From an uncultured Pseudomonadota bacterium (GTDB lineage: Bacteria > Myxococcota_A > UBA796 > GCA-2862545): DNA of 64,000 bases. The position numbers and the translations under genes were made by a program. This document shows positions 49,410-59,084 of the stretch, one piece after another. The notes under the pieces were generated by a model, which was given only the letters and a program-made list of their open reading frames with translations, was not told where the DNA came from and searched no databases. Location of the stretch: contig CAJXTB010000008.1 in NCBI GenBank assembly GCA_913061235.1, forward strand, positions 1-64,000. Reading direction: 5' to 3'. Every line of letters begins with the position of its first letter. Within the stretch, counting starts at the first letter, position 1.

Positions 49410-51194
49410 TCAATCGTCTCTCGACAGCACTCGCAGACGGGTCGCCCGTGTCAGACGGAGCAAGTCGCCGGGATTCAAGTCGTAGTCACCCGCTTGAAGC
49501 ACGAGCTCAGACGGTCCACGACGTACCCGGGCGCGGCGTGCCAACGTCACCCTGCCGTCTCCCAACCACTTGAGGTGTCGCCGGGACAGGCGACGGTCGC
49601 TAAGCACCGTATTGGCGTACAGCGGAAACGGAATGCGGTCACTCTCGCTGGAGCGACCCACCACATCCCCCACTTTCGGCTGAAGAATCTCACCATCCTG
49701 GGGACCGCCGACAATCTGTAAGGCCACCGGGGTGTTGCGGTCGACATCCGGAACCGTCGGTCCCCAGACAATCGGCCGTAGGCTCACGGCAGAATGCGAT
49801 GCGAGCAAGGTCGACAGTGGTCGTCCAGCGACCTCATGCAGCCCATTGGCGTTGTCCGCAGCAATCAACTCCCACACGTCATCCACATCAAAGCCCGGCG
49901 TCAACAAACCACCGTAGGCCCGAAGACGGGCTGTACCGGACCAGTTTGCGACTCGGTCCGGAGCGGGAACCAATCCTGCTAGGCGGGTCCGAAGGTCGTC
50001 TCCACGCTTTGCGAAGATCTCCTTCATCGCTGCCGCATTCGGCGGAGGTTCCTCTTCGGTCTCCAGCGCCAATGCCAGATGTTCGAGGCCGACAAATCCA
50101 ACGCCAGCCTGTTGCGCCAAAAGGTAGGCTGTATGAAGATATTCAGCGGCACTGGGCGACGACTCCGGCCAGCCTTCCGGTCGCCAGCGGCGCTCGACCA
50201 ACGACGGTCGAAGCAACACACGCGGGTCTCCCACATACAAGGCGTGCCAAGCATCGCTGCCCTCTCGCCTGGTCTGCTGCGCACGAGCCGATGCAACCGC
50301 GTCTGCCAAGGAGTCCTGCTCCAGCAGACGCTCGTAGAGAGATGCCGCAAAGATCTTGCACGATGCCCCACTCACTGTTCCGGTAGGTGCGACACAAGCA
50401 GGTCCACCCGCAGCGACAACCCGGCGGGCCCAGTCCACACCAGCGACGGGTGAGCCGTCAGCAATGTCAAGCACCACTAGGTCCACGCCACGAAGCCAAG
50501 ACGACGCCACATAGCCGCCACCTTGCGACGAATCCGCTCCTACAATGTGCCCAATCACATCGTCGTTAGAACCCGCAACAATATGGAGAATCGTTGAGAC
50601 CGGACGGTCGGACGGTCCCGGTGCATCCACGGCGGAGCCAAACTCTAGGACGTCGGCGTCTGACAGCTTCGTCAAGCACGCCTCGAGCGCGTCCACTCGT
50701 TCAGCATTCGAGCCATCACTTGGCACGCCGCACCAGTAGATCACCCGTAGGCGATGCGCGGGGTCCGGCAGCTCCTTTTGGACCGGTCCGGCCGTTAGTC
50801 GGACAATGTTTGCACGGCGGGTGTGCTCAAGCGGGGCCTGTTCGGGACTTCCGCTCAACAACTCCCACGGCCACTGCGCAACTTCACCTTGAGCATCGAC
50901 AACCAAGGAGGGTCGTCCAGCTCTGCCTGTGACGGGTCCGAGCAAGAACGGAAGTTGATTCGCCAGCATGGGACCACATCCAACAATCTTGGCTAGGGCC
51001 TGGCCGACTGCTGGGTCTGGCCCGCGGCGTCCTGGGGTGGGCTGCAGGGCCTTGCGTACCTGGCCCATCAGACGACCGGCCTCTTGCGCGTCGATGACGG
51101 CTTGAGTCGGTGGACCCCGCAGGTCATCCAGCTCAACCGTCCACGGCCCTGTTCCACGCAATGACGTGATCTTCAATCGAACAACTGTGTTCAT
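49410..51194 (-). CDS. CHAT-like / ClpN-like / FHA multidomain protein with degenerate protease site
   Basis: This 594-residue protein starts at ATG 51194. Residues 95-330 follow the CHAT caspase-like layout: ILHIVAG in place of the catalytic His strand, LVVLDIADGS where the Cys-bearing NACES usually stands, then SCKIFAASLYERLLEQDSLADAVASAR and ALYVGDPRVLL. His204 is present but no Cys occupies the nucleophile position, so it may be inactive. Residues 350-405 (LHTAYLLAQQAGVGFVGLEHLALAL) resemble Clp N-domains. Residues 495-592 form an FHA domain (VVGRSSESD, RRLSRRHLKW) that would bind phosphothreonine. Probably a signalling scaffold. Confidence 0.6.
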   Translation of the reverse strand: MNTVVRLKITSLRGTGPWTVELDDLRGPPTQAVIDAQEAGRLMGQVRKALQPTPGRRGPDPAVGQALAKIVGCGPMLANQLPFLLGPVTGRAGRPSLVVDAQGEVAQWPWELLSGSPEQAPLEHTRRANIVRLTAGPVQKELPDPAHRLRVIYWCGVPSDGSNAERVDALEACLTKLSDADVLEFGSAVDAPGPSDRPVSTILHIVAGSNDDVIGHIVGADSSQGGGYVASSWLRGVDLVVLDIADGSPVAGVDWARRVVAAGGPACVAPTGTVSGASCKIFAASLYERLLEQDSLADAVASARAQQTRREGSDAWHALYVGDPRVLLRPSLVERRWRPEGWPESSPSAAEYLHTAYLLAQQAGVGFVGLEHLALALETEEEPPPNAAAMKEIFAKRGDDLRTRLAGLVPAPDRVANWSGTARLRAYGGLLTPGFDVDDVWELIAADNANGLHEVAGRPLSTLLASHSAVSLRPIVWGPTVPDVDRNTPVALQIVGGPQDGEILQPKVGDVVGRSSESDRIPFPLYANTVLSDRRLSRRHLKWLGDGRVTLARRARVRRGPSELVLQAGDYDLNPGDLLRLTRATRLRVLSRDD

Positions 51195-51235
51195 CGCAAT
51201 GCGTTCTCCGAACCCAAGTAGGATACCTGTCCGAC

Positions 51236-51862
51236 ATGATTCGTACCGCCGTACTTCTATCGCTCGTTGCTTGCTCCGCCGACCCGCCCGTCGAAAGGGC
51301 TCCTCCGACCCAGCCTCCAAGCGTGACACCTGCATCTTCACTACCTGAGCCCGCCGACGTTCCGTTCGCTGTGGCCGGGGTGGCGAACGGTGCCTACGCA
51401 CCTCAAGTGATCGGAACCGACGCTCGGGACGACTCTGCGTTCGCGCTCTCCGAGTTTCTTGGCGACTCCCGTATCCACCCAACCAAGGCAGCCATCGTCT
51501 CGTTCTCAGCGTCCTGGTGCGGTCCCTGCCGAGCCTCTCTGCCGCAGCTCGCAGAGCTCAAAGAGCAGCATGGAGAAGAACTGCTGGTGTTGATTGTCTC
51601 GATCGACGACGGTGAGGCCGGGTTGCGTGCGGAAGTCAGAGCCGTTCAAGAAGCTGGGCTCGACGCCCCCATCATCCTCGCCGATGAAGCCCTGCAGCGC
51701 GCCTGGCTAGGCGACACACGCAACATCCCGCACCTGTTCATCGTCAACCAAGTCGGGGAAGTGTTGGTGCAAGACCGAGGCTACGGAAGCAACGTTCAGC
51801 GTGTTCTACCGCGTCAGCTCGGGTACGCGCTCAGCCACCCAGAGTACGTGGAGCGAGACTAA
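51236..51862 (+). CDS. TlpA-like thioredoxin lipoprotein
   Basis: This 208-residue protein starts at ATG 51236, divergent from the CHAT gene by only 41 bases. MIRTAVLLSLVAC is the lipobox signal. A Pro-rich spacer leads to a thioredoxin domain with SASWCGPCRASLPQL (active-site CGPC), and NIPHLFIVNQVGEVL as the cis-Pro strand. It should reduce disulphides on the periplasmic side. Its stop shares a base with the start of the metallopeptidase gene (TAATG). Confidence 0.8.
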   Translation: MIRTAVLLSLVACSADPPVERAPPTQPPSVTPASSLPEPADVPFAVAGVANGAYAPQVIGTDARDDSAFALSEFLGDSRIHPTKAAIVSFSASWCGPCRASLPQLAELKEQHGEELLVLIVSIDDGEAGLRAEVRAVQEAGLDAPIILADEALQRAWLGDTRNIPHLFIVNQVGEVLVQDRGYGSNVQRVLPRQLGYALSHPEYVERD

Positions 51863-52497
51863 TGCGTGGACCAGCCCTCCTTGTTCTGTGCATGGCTTGC
51901 GAAGCCCCCGACGCCAGCACCGAAACGGACCTCGGAACCGAGACACCGGCTCGGACCATCGGTGCGTGCTCCCCAATGAGACCCGGGACCGCTCCCCCTG
52001 CCAACGCGGCCGAGCTCGAAGCACTCATGCTGGAGGTCCGCCGCGAGCTCTTCCCCCAGCTCACTACGGTGCCACTGGCCCTTGTGGAGTTGGACAGTGA
52101 AACCGACTACTTCCAAGCGAACTTGGACTTTGGAACCGTAGGCGAGTCCCCAATGGAGCGGGACTACCGAGTTCTATACAATCCCCAGTTGTTCGACAAC
52201 GGGCCCAGTCAGCCGGCCATCGCTGCCATCCTTGCGCACGAACTGACCCACATCTTGGACTACACCGAGATGGAGAGTCCCGAGTTGGTGGAGTTCGGCA
52301 TCTGGTACGCCACGGGCGATACGGCAGAGTACGAAAGGCAGACCGACGAATCGGCCCTGTGGCTCGGATGTGCCGACGGACTCATCGACTACCGCGTGTG
52401 GCTGTACGACAACATCCCCGCCGACGCTGTCGAAGACAAAGAACGCACGTACTTCACGCCAGACCAGATTCGAGAATGGGTTGCAGCGCGCTCCTAA
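51862..52497 (+). CDS. Zinc metallopeptidase-like lipoprotein
   Basis: This 211-residue protein starts at ATG 51862, coupled to the thioredoxin gene. MRGPALLVLCMAC gives a lipobox. AAILAHELTHILDYTEM carries the HExxH zinc motif, and the downstream YERQTDESALWLG could provide the third acidic ligand of a gluzincin-type site. The N-terminal half has no motif. Substrate unknown. It would be anchored in the cell envelope beside its redox partner. Confidence 0.65.
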   Translation: MRGPALLVLCMACEAPDASTETDLGTETPARTIGACSPMRPGTAPPANAAELEALMLEVRRELFPQLTTVPLALVELDSETDYFQANLDFGTVGESPMERDYRVLYNPQLFDNGPSQPAIAAILAHELTHILDYTEMESPELVEFGIWYATGDTAEYERQTDESALWLGCADGLIDYRVWLYDNIPADAVEDKERTYFTPDQIREWVAARS

Positions 52498-52584
52498 GAG
52501 CCGCAACGACAAACGAGCCGAACTCACAGGGAGTACGACTCGTTTCATCCAGGCATGCCCCGCAGTCCGGGCGCCCCATCCCGA

Positions 52585-53385
52585 CTACAAACCGAGAAGG
52601 TCCATAGCTTCGTCCATGGCCTTGATGTTGTTGACGCTACGAGCACGTTCAACAACTTCCATGTTCTCGTCCAGAAGGTAGACAGATGGGTAGGCCGACA
52701 AGCCAACCTGCTGCAGGAACTGGTAGTTGTCGTCACGGATGACGGCGATGTTCTCGTTGGGGTAGCTGCCGTCCCAGTTCTCAAGGGTACGCAACACCGC
52801 AGGATTACCGGCGTTGTTCTCCGACAGAACGGTGACCCAGAGGATGTCGCCGTTGTTGACGGCGTCACGGAGGCCGTCGTAGTCCGAGTAGTAGGTCCCG
52901 TTGTCACCGGACAACCACGAAGACATCTCTCGGCACGGACCACACCACTCAGCAGAGACGTCCACCAAAATGTACTTGCCCTGGCCGCCCCAGTTGTACA
53001 GCTCAGTTGGGTTGCCAAACTGGTCCTCGGTTGTGAGGTTGCCGACAAGGTCACCAACGCGTGCGCTTGCACCCATGCCCGGGTCTGCAATGTCATCCTT
53101 GAAAGGATTGTGCGGCCAGCCACTCTCGAACACTACGCTGGTGTCGTCGTTCGGATCTGTGTTCTCTTGGAACTCCGAGAAGTCCGAGTAGCCGTCTCCG
53201 TCCGTGTCACGCAGAGTCGGATCACTACCGAAGTCGTCTTCCTCACCATCCAACATACCGTCTTCATCTGAGTCGGGGTTGTTCGGGTCAGAGCCAATTC
53301 GGCGCTCCTTAGCGTTGGACAAACCATCATCATCATCGTCGCCGCTGAAGAGACAACCAGGGAGGATGGCGAGAGCGCTGATCAA
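52585..53385 (-). CDS. Calcium-repeat (TSP3-like) thioredoxin lipoprotein
   Basis: This 266-residue protein has a TTG start at 53385 giving MISALAILPGC with lipobox LPGC. No basic residue precedes the hydrophobic core, and upstream in-frame codons read VIQSKLLVPV, so a rarer start may be used. Residues 15-85 hold thrombospondin type-3/EF-hand-like Asp repeats (DDDDDGLSN, DSDEDGMLDGEED, DTDGDGYSDFSEF), which probably bind calcium. A thioredoxin domain follows with SAEWCGPCREMSSW and AYPSVYLLDE. Found often in Myxococcota. Likely an outer-leaflet or secreted thiol oxidoreductase. Confidence 0.75.
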   Translation of the reverse strand: MISALAILPGCLFSGDDDDDGLSNAKERRIGSDPNNPDSDEDGMLDGEEDDFGSDPTLRDTDGDGYSDFSEFQENTDPNDDTSVVFESGWPHNPFKDDIADPGMGASARVGDLVGNLTTEDQFGNPTELYNWGGQGKYILVDVSAEWCGPCREMSSWLSGDNGTYYSDYDGLRDAVNNGDILWVTVLSENNAGNPAVLRTLENWDGSYPNENIAVIRDDNYQFLQQVGLSAYPSVYLLDENMEVVERARSVNNIKAMDEAMDLLGL

Positions 53386-53534
53386 AACAGGAACTAAAAG
53401 CTTGGATTGGATGACGGACTCCGAGTGTACGAGGTGGCAATCATACGGCGATATTGCCGCGTCGGCTTGTCAAAGATGGGTCCGCGTCCATCAAAGACAG
53501 AGACACGTTAGACTGCGCTCCGCCTGGAGGTTGA

Positions 53535-55091
53535 ATGTCGACATTGCAAGCCAAGCCCGGAGCTGTCTCCCCCGCTGACGGCACAGACCTTCCAACTGTG
53601 AGTTTTGCCTCGCCGGCGGACATCAAGCCCATTGTGTTGCGCGCGCGTGCGGCGCAGAAGGTCTGGGCGGCCCTGTCGCTTGCTGAGCGAACCCTCCGCG
53701 TCCGTGCCATTGCTTCAACTCTGATGAACCGTGCAGACGCCATTAGTGAGATTCTCGCACGAGAAACCGGTCGTTCAATTCTAGCCGCGCGATTCCCTGA
53801 AGTCGCTATTGCAACTGACTACGCACGTATGGCCACGAAGGTTGCTGCGGTTGCCCTCGCTCCGGAGAAGATCAAGCTCTCCTCCATTGACATGCCAGGC
53901 AAACGCGGCGTCATTGAGCAAGTGCCCCGTGGAGTGGTCGGCATCATTGCCCCATGGAACTACCCTCTACTCCAGCTGTACAAGCCCCTGTTTCCAGCAC
54001 TGCTGGCCGGAAACAGCGTCGTCATCAAACCGTCGGAACACACGCCACACAGCGCGGCATGGCTCGGCGCTCTGTGTGATGAAATCCTTGGAACTGGTGT
54101 TGTTACCGTCGTCCAAGGTGATGGTGAAATCGGTGCGGCGCTCATTGATAGCGGCATTGACGCGCTCACTTTCACAGGCTCGGTAGCTACTGGGCGCCGG
54201 GTCGCTGCTGCAGCGGCGGAGCGCCTCATTCCGTGTTCAGTAGAGCTCGGCGGGAAAGATGCGGCCTTGGTCTTGGACGATGGCGTACTCGACCGAACCG
54301 TCTCTGGAATCACCTACTCCGCATTCCACAATGCCGGACAAGACTGCGCAGCAATCGAGGTTGTGTATGTCGTGCAGGACGTTGCCGAGGTCTTGGTCTC
54401 CGGGTTGGCACATGCGGCCTCCGTGTTGCGAGTCGGTAACGAACCGCAGAGTGAAGTCGCTCCACTTCAGAACGCCCACCAGCTGTCTACTGTAGAGGCG
54501 CACGTCACCGACGCCTTGGCGAAGGGAGCCACATTGGTTGCAGGCGGAAAACGCGTAGGAACGGGCTTCGGCTACGAACCGACCGTGTTGGACAACTGCA
54601 ACGACACCATGCTCGCCGTCACCGAGGAGACCTTTGGTCCCGTCGTCGCAATCGTGCGAGTCGCAACCGAAGCTGACGCCATCACATTGGCTAACCAAAG
54701 TCGATACGGCCTCAACGGTTCCGTCTGGACGGGTGACCTGGCAAAGGGCGAGCGCATTGCACGACAGCTCGACGTAGGCATTGCGCACGTAAATGGCCAT
54801 GGGTGGACCGGCAGTCAGGCCCACATCCCATGGACTGGGACCAAGCTAACAGGACCCGGAATCGCGGCGAGCCGCCACTCCTACACCACGTTCGCCCGCC
54901 CCAAGGTTGTCATGGTGGACAAAGGGACCAAAGCAGAGCCGTTTTGGTATCCATTCGACGACAACATGGATGCCTTCAGCCTAGCGCTTGTGGACCGCTC
55001 CAAAGGCTCTCTCCCTGCCCTATTCAGGCTCATAGGCCTGCTCGGAAAGCGCGTCAGAGCAACCACCAGCATTGGCAAGTCGACCGAGTAG
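53535..55091 (+). CDS. NAD(P)-dependent aldehyde dehydrogenase
   Basis: This 518-residue protein starts at ATG 53535 behind GGAGG. Motifs are PWNYPLLQLYKPLFPALLAGN, FTGSVATGRRV (cofactor loop), VELGGKDAALVL with the general-base Glu, NAGQDCAAIEVVYV with the catalytic Cys, and EETFGPVVAIV. Closest in feel to succinate-semialdehyde or coniferyl-type dehydrogenases, but the substrate cannot be read. A C-terminal tail of about 40 residues with a hydrophobic, basic helix (LFRLIGLLGKRVRATT) may bind membrane. Stops one base before the convergent oxidoreductase gene. Confidence 0.85.
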   Translation: MSTLQAKPGAVSPADGTDLPTVSFASPADIKPIVLRARAAQKVWAALSLAERTLRVRAIASTLMNRADAISEILARETGRSILAARFPEVAIATDYARMATKVAAVALAPEKIKLSSIDMPGKRGVIEQVPRGVVGIIAPWNYPLLQLYKPLFPALLAGNSVVIKPSEHTPHSAAWLGALCDEILGTGVVTVVQGDGEIGAALIDSGIDALTFTGSVATGRRVAAAAAERLIPCSVELGGKDAALVLDDGVLDRTVSGITYSAFHNAGQDCAAIEVVYVVQDVAEVLVSGLAHAASVLRVGNEPQSEVAPLQNAHQLSTVEAHVTDALAKGATLVAGGKRVGTGFGYEPTVLDNCNDTMLAVTEETFGPVVAIVRVATEADAITLANQSRYGLNGSVWTGDLAKGERIARQLDVGIAHVNGHGWTGSQAHIPWTGTKLTGPGIAASRHSYTTFARPKVVMVDKGTKAEPFWYPFDDNMDAFSLALVDRSKGSLPALFRLIGLLGKRVRATTSIGKSTE

Positions 55092-56702
55092 CTACTCTGG
55101 GTCGACTTCAACCCCAAAGTGCTGCGCAATGGCTCGCCCCACACGCATCCCATCGAGTGCGCAGGACACGATTCCACCGCCGTACCCAGCACCTTCGCCT
55201 GATGGGTAGAGTCCGGCCAGCGTAGTGCTCACGTAGTCGTCATCTCGCAGGAAGCGAACAGGCGATGTGGTCCGAGTCTCTGGTGCAATCAACACACCCG
55301 ACGAGCTCGCAAACCCTGGCACTGTGCGTTCAAAGGCTTGCAGACCGGCTTTGATGCCATTGACCAAGTGCGGTGGCAGGACAGTCGAGAGGTCTACGGG
55401 GTGAACACCGCGTGGATAGCTGGTCCGTGGCAGCTCCTCGCTCGGCCTGCCAGCAATGAAGTCGTCCACTCGCTGTGCGGGAGCCTTGTCGTGACCACCA
55501 GCGGCGTCGAAACAGGCACGCTCGATGGCATCTTGGTAGTCGTACCCAGCCAATGGCCCGGTCGAAGCGTAGTGTGAGGGCTCCACTTCCACGACAACAG
55601 CGGAGTTGGCCCAGTGCGACCGACGTGCAGCAAAGCTCATGCCATTGACCACAGCCCGACCGGGGTGATTGCTCGCCGGCACGACCATCCCTCCCGGACA
55701 CATGCAGAAGGTGCGCACCTTGGTCCCGTCTGGAAGCTCTTCGGCCAGTCGGTATGACGCCGCGGGCAGCTCATTGCGCTCCCCATGGTACCGCGCCACG
55801 TCCACCATGCTCTGTGGGTGCTCAACACGGACGCCGATAGCGATAGGTCTGGCTTCGGCTGACGCTCCAGCAACCAGCATCATCTTGGCCGTGTCCCGCG
55901 CGGAATGGCCACCGGCAATGACCACGGCGGAACAGGGCTCGACATGCCCCTCTCCAGTGACAACGCCCGTCACTCCCTGTTCGTCGACCTGAAGTTCAGT
56001 CGCCCGACAATTGTGTCTGAACTCAACGCCAAGCTCAAGTAAGCGAGCCCGGAATACCGGCAATATGGCTCGGACTTTGTCTGTTCCCAGGTGGGCCCAG
56101 GCATCCTGCAGAACCTCACGGTCAGCGCCAAAGTCGACCAAGCGACGGAAAATGTAGCCGAGGTCACCGTCACGCCGGCGGGTGTAGATCTTGCCATCGG
56201 AGAACGTTCCAGACCCTCCCTCTCCAAAGACGACATTACTCTCCGGATTGAGTTCTCGCTTTCCTCGCCAATGGCCGTTGACCGTGCCCACGCGGTCCTC
56301 GACAGGCTCGCCGCGCTCGAGCAGAAGAACGTCCGCGCCACTCTCGGCCAGGTACAAAGACGCATACAACCCTGCGGGTCCCGCACCGACGACGACCACA
56401 CGAAACCCATCCGGAAAGGTCCGTGAAGGCGGAATGGGGTCAATGTCCCCATGACGAAGTGCATCTCGTTTCGTCCAATCGCGAACCCCGTGCTTGTTCC
56501 GCTCTAGGATGTCCGCTTCATCAAGCGCCTCCACCCGGTACGTTGCTTTCCAGACCTGACGCCGTTTTCTGGCGTCCAAGCTCTTTTTCAGCAGACGGAC
56601 CGCTTGAACTCGCGATGGCCCGATGCCGAGGATTTGAGCAATAGCATCGGCAGGGTCTACGCCCTCACCTGGCCAATCCACATTCCATACACACAGGGTC
56701 AT
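55092..56702 (-). CDS. FAD-dependent oxidoreductase (COG2509-type)
   Basis: This 536-residue protein starts at ATG 56702. An N-terminal domain of 110 residues (RVQAVRLLKKSLDARKR) precedes the Rossmann motif VVVVGAGPAGLYASLYLAESG. SNVVFGEGGSGTFSDGKIYTR, CMCPGGMVVPAS and GLYPSGEGAGYGGGIVSCALDG are characteristic of the uncharacterised NAD(FAD)-utilising dehydrogenase family. It is cytosolic and its physiological substrate is not known. Divergent from gap with 131 bases between. Confidence 0.8.
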   Translation of the reverse strand: MTLCVWNVDWPGEGVDPADAIAQILGIGPSRVQAVRLLKKSLDARKRRQVWKATYRVEALDEADILERNKHGVRDWTKRDALRHGDIDPIPPSRTFPDGFRVVVVGAGPAGLYASLYLAESGADVLLLERGEPVEDRVGTVNGHWRGKRELNPESNVVFGEGGSGTFSDGKIYTRRRDGDLGYIFRRLVDFGADREVLQDAWAHLGTDKVRAILPVFRARLLELGVEFRHNCRATELQVDEQGVTGVVTGEGHVEPCSAVVIAGGHSARDTAKMMLVAGASAEARPIAIGVRVEHPQSMVDVARYHGERNELPAASYRLAEELPDGTKVRTFCMCPGGMVVPASNHPGRAVVNGMSFAARRSHWANSAVVVEVEPSHYASTGPLAGYDYQDAIERACFDAAGGHDKAPAQRVDDFIAGRPSEELPRTSYPRGVHPVDLSTVLPPHLVNGIKAGLQAFERTVPGFASSSGVLIAPETRTTSPVRFLRDDDYVSTTLAGLYPSGEGAGYGGGIVSCALDGMRVGRAIAQHFGVEVDPE

Positions 56703-56833
56703 CGCAAACGCCTCCACACATCGTGTACCCGTTGGCCGCACCAACAACCAGATTGTCGTTGGTAGCGCCCTAGTCCATTGCCCCAAGGTGGGCCTAGCGA
56801 TAGGGCGGGCTCCCATCTGCACACGAGGTTTTT
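56703..56833. promoter_or_regulatory. Divergent promoter region of gap and the FAD oxidoreductase
   Basis: An inverted repeat ACCAAC/GTTGGT with a 12-base spacer lies at 56740-56745 and 56758-56763, a candidate regulator site for the glycolytic operon. GAGG at 56823-56826 is the gap ribosome-binding site. I could not pick a confident -35/-10 pair. Confidence 0.35.
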
Positions 56834-57838
56834 ATGGCCATCCGCATCGCGATCAACGGCTTCGGACGAATTGGACGCAACGTCTTGCGCGCCACCTGGG
56901 ACAGCGCCGACATTGAGTTCGTTCACATCAATGACCTGACGTCAGACGACATGCTTGCATACTTGCTGAGCAACGACTCGGTCCACGGAATCTGGAAAGA
57001 CGCAAAGGCCGTTGACGGCGGCATTCTCGTTGACGGCAAAGTCATCCCAACCACCTCTGAGCGAGACCCAGCCAACCTGCCTTGGGCCGAACGCAACGTG
57101 GACATCGTCCTCGAATGCACCGGCGCCTTCACTGACGGCAACAAGGCCAGGGCTCACATCAATGCCGGCGCCAAGAAGGTCATCATCTCCGCTCCTGGCA
57201 AGAACGTTGATGGCACCTACGTCGTCGGAGTGAACGACCATGAGCTTCAGCCTGGTGAGACAATCGTCAGCAACGCGTCGTGCACCACAAACTGCCTGGC
57301 ACCACTTGCCAAGGTCCTGCACGAAACGGTCGGCATCGAACACGGAACGATGACCACTGTACACGCCTACACCATGGACCAGAACCTTCTGGATGCTCCA
57401 CACTCCGGTGGCAAGTTCCGTCGTGCGCGCGCAGCAGCCATCAACATGGTCCCTACCAGTACCGGTGCTGCAACAGCCATTGGCTTGGTCTACCCAGCCT
57501 TGGTTGGAAAGCTGGACGGCATGGCCATCCGCGTGCCCACTCCAGACGGCTCCCTTGTCGACCTCTGCTTCCGAGCGGGTCGTGACACCACCGTTGAAGA
57601 GCTCAATGCTGCAGTTGTGAAGGCCGCAGAAGGCCCCCTCAAGGGTATTCTCGGTATTGCTCGTGCACACACCGTGTCATCGGACATCGTCGGAAATCCG
57701 CTAAGCTCCATCGTCGACCTCCCGCTGACCAAGGTCATGGGTGGACGCATGGTGAAGATGCTCACCTGGTACGACAACGAGTGGGGCTTCAGCAACCGCA
57801 TGATCGATCTCGCACGCATCCTTCACAACGCGAGCTGA
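56834..57838 (+). CDS. gap: Glyceraldehyde-3-phosphate dehydrogenase
   Basis: This 334-residue enzyme has full family length. INGFGRIGRNVLRA is the NAD-binding start. SNASCTTNCLAPL holds the catalytic Cys, HAYTMDQNLLDAPH the conserved region with the base His, and WYDNEWGFSNRM the C-terminal signature. It oxidises glyceraldehyde-3-phosphate to 1,3-bisphosphoglycerate in glycolysis. First gene of gap-pgk-tpiA, with three bases to pgk. Confidence 0.97.
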   Translation: MAIRIAINGFGRIGRNVLRATWDSADIEFVHINDLTSDDMLAYLLSNDSVHGIWKDAKAVDGGILVDGKVIPTTSERDPANLPWAERNVDIVLECTGAFTDGNKARAHINAGAKKVIISAPGKNVDGTYVVGVNDHELQPGETIVSNASCTTNCLAPLAKVLHETVGIEHGTMTTVHAYTMDQNLLDAPHSGGKFRRARAAAINMVPTSTGAATAIGLVYPALVGKLDGMAIRVPTPDGSLVDLCFRAGRDTTVEELNAAVVKAAEGPLKGILGIARAHTVSSDIVGNPLSSIVDLPLTKVMGGRMVKMLTWYDNEWGFSNRMIDLARILHNAS

Positions 57839-57841
57839 AAG

Positions 57842-59026
57842 ATGAGTCACTCCCCTCTCCTGACTTTGGACACCCTCGACGTGCAGGGCAAAGTTGTCCT
57901 GTGCCGCGTGGACTTCAACACGCCACTCAGCAAAGGCGCCGTCGCCGACGATACGCGAATCCGAGGTGCCATTCCAACGATTCGTGCGCTTCAAAAGAGT
58001 GGAGCAAAGGCCATCATTCTCTGCTCGCATTTAGGGCGACCACGTGGGAAGACGCGACTGGACATGTCGCTCCTACCCGTGGCTGCTCGCCTTGCGGAGC
58101 TGCTCGACAGTGAGGTCCTGTTCTCGCATGATCCGCCGAGCGAGGACGTGCTTCCCGTCATCAACGAGCTCCCCACTGGCGGCATCATGGTGCTGGAGAA
58201 CCTCCGCTTCGACAAGCGCGAGACTACCGGCGATGGCGACTTCGCACGCGAACTCGCAGGCTTGGCAGACGTCTTTGTGAATGACGCATTCGGGACTCTG
58301 CACCGTTCGCATGCGTCTGTGACTGGTGTTCCTGCACACCTGCCCCATGCCTGCGGCCTTCTGGTCGACAGCGAAGTCAAAGCACTCGACCGCCTTATCG
58401 GCCGGCCTACTCGCCCCGTCGCTGCCATCCTTGGCGGCGCCAAGGTCAGCGACAAGATGGGGGTCATCGATGCCCTTCTCGGCAAGGTGGACCACTTGTT
58501 CATCGGCGGCGCAATGGCCTACACGTTCTTGGCCGCCAAAGACCAAGAAACGGGTCTGTCCATGGTCGAGACCGACCGTACGGACTTGGCCCGAGAGCTC
58601 ATGGAAGCCTGCCAAGGCAAGGGCGTCACTCTGCATCTTCCAGTGGACCACGTGGTCACTAAGACCTTTGCAGAAGACGCAGAAGCAACCGTCACGACAG
58701 ACATCCCCAAAGACAGCATGGGCATGGATATCGGCCCAGAGACCGTGTCCGACTGGTCACGTACCCTCGGCAGCTGTGCGACAGTGTTCTGGAACGGCCC
58801 CGTTGGAGTGGTGGAGTGGGACTCCTTTGCCGGCGGCACACGCGGTATCGCCGAAGCCCTCGCAAAGGTTGATGGCTACACCGTCGTAGGTGGCGGCGAT
58901 AGTGCTGCCGCCGTGAGCCGCCTTGGAATGGCCGATCGAATCGACCATATCTGCACGGGCGGCGGTGCCGCACTTGAGTACATCGAGAAAGGTGAACTGC
59001 CAGGCCTAGCCGCATTGCGTCGTTAG
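57842..59026 (+). CDS. pgk: Phosphoglycerate kinase
   Basis: This 394-residue enzyme, full length, starts at ATG 57842, directly after gap. RVDFNTPL, HLGRPRGK, VNDAFGTLHRSHAS, LGGAKVSDKMGVIDALL and the ATP-loop GGGDSAAAV are all present. It makes ATP from 1,3-bisphosphoglycerate. A 58-base gap separates it from tpiA. Confidence 0.97.
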   Translation: MSHSPLLTLDTLDVQGKVVLCRVDFNTPLSKGAVADDTRIRGAIPTIRALQKSGAKAIILCSHLGRPRGKTRLDMSLLPVAARLAELLDSEVLFSHDPPSEDVLPVINELPTGGIMVLENLRFDKRETTGDGDFARELAGLADVFVNDAFGTLHRSHASVTGVPAHLPHACGLLVDSEVKALDRLIGRPTRPVAAILGGAKVSDKMGVIDALLGKVDHLFIGGAMAYTFLAAKDQETGLSMVETDRTDLARELMEACQGKGVTLHLPVDHVVTKTFAEDAEATVTTDIPKDSMGMDIGPETVSDWSRTLGSCATVFWNGPVGVVEWDSFAGGTRGIAEALAKVDGYTVVGGGDSAAAVSRLGMADRIDHICTGGGAALEYIEKGELPGLAALRR

Positions 59027-59084
59027 GCTGAACCGTAGGCTCCACTGACATACACTGGGACATCTCAAACGCTAGGGAGCGTCG

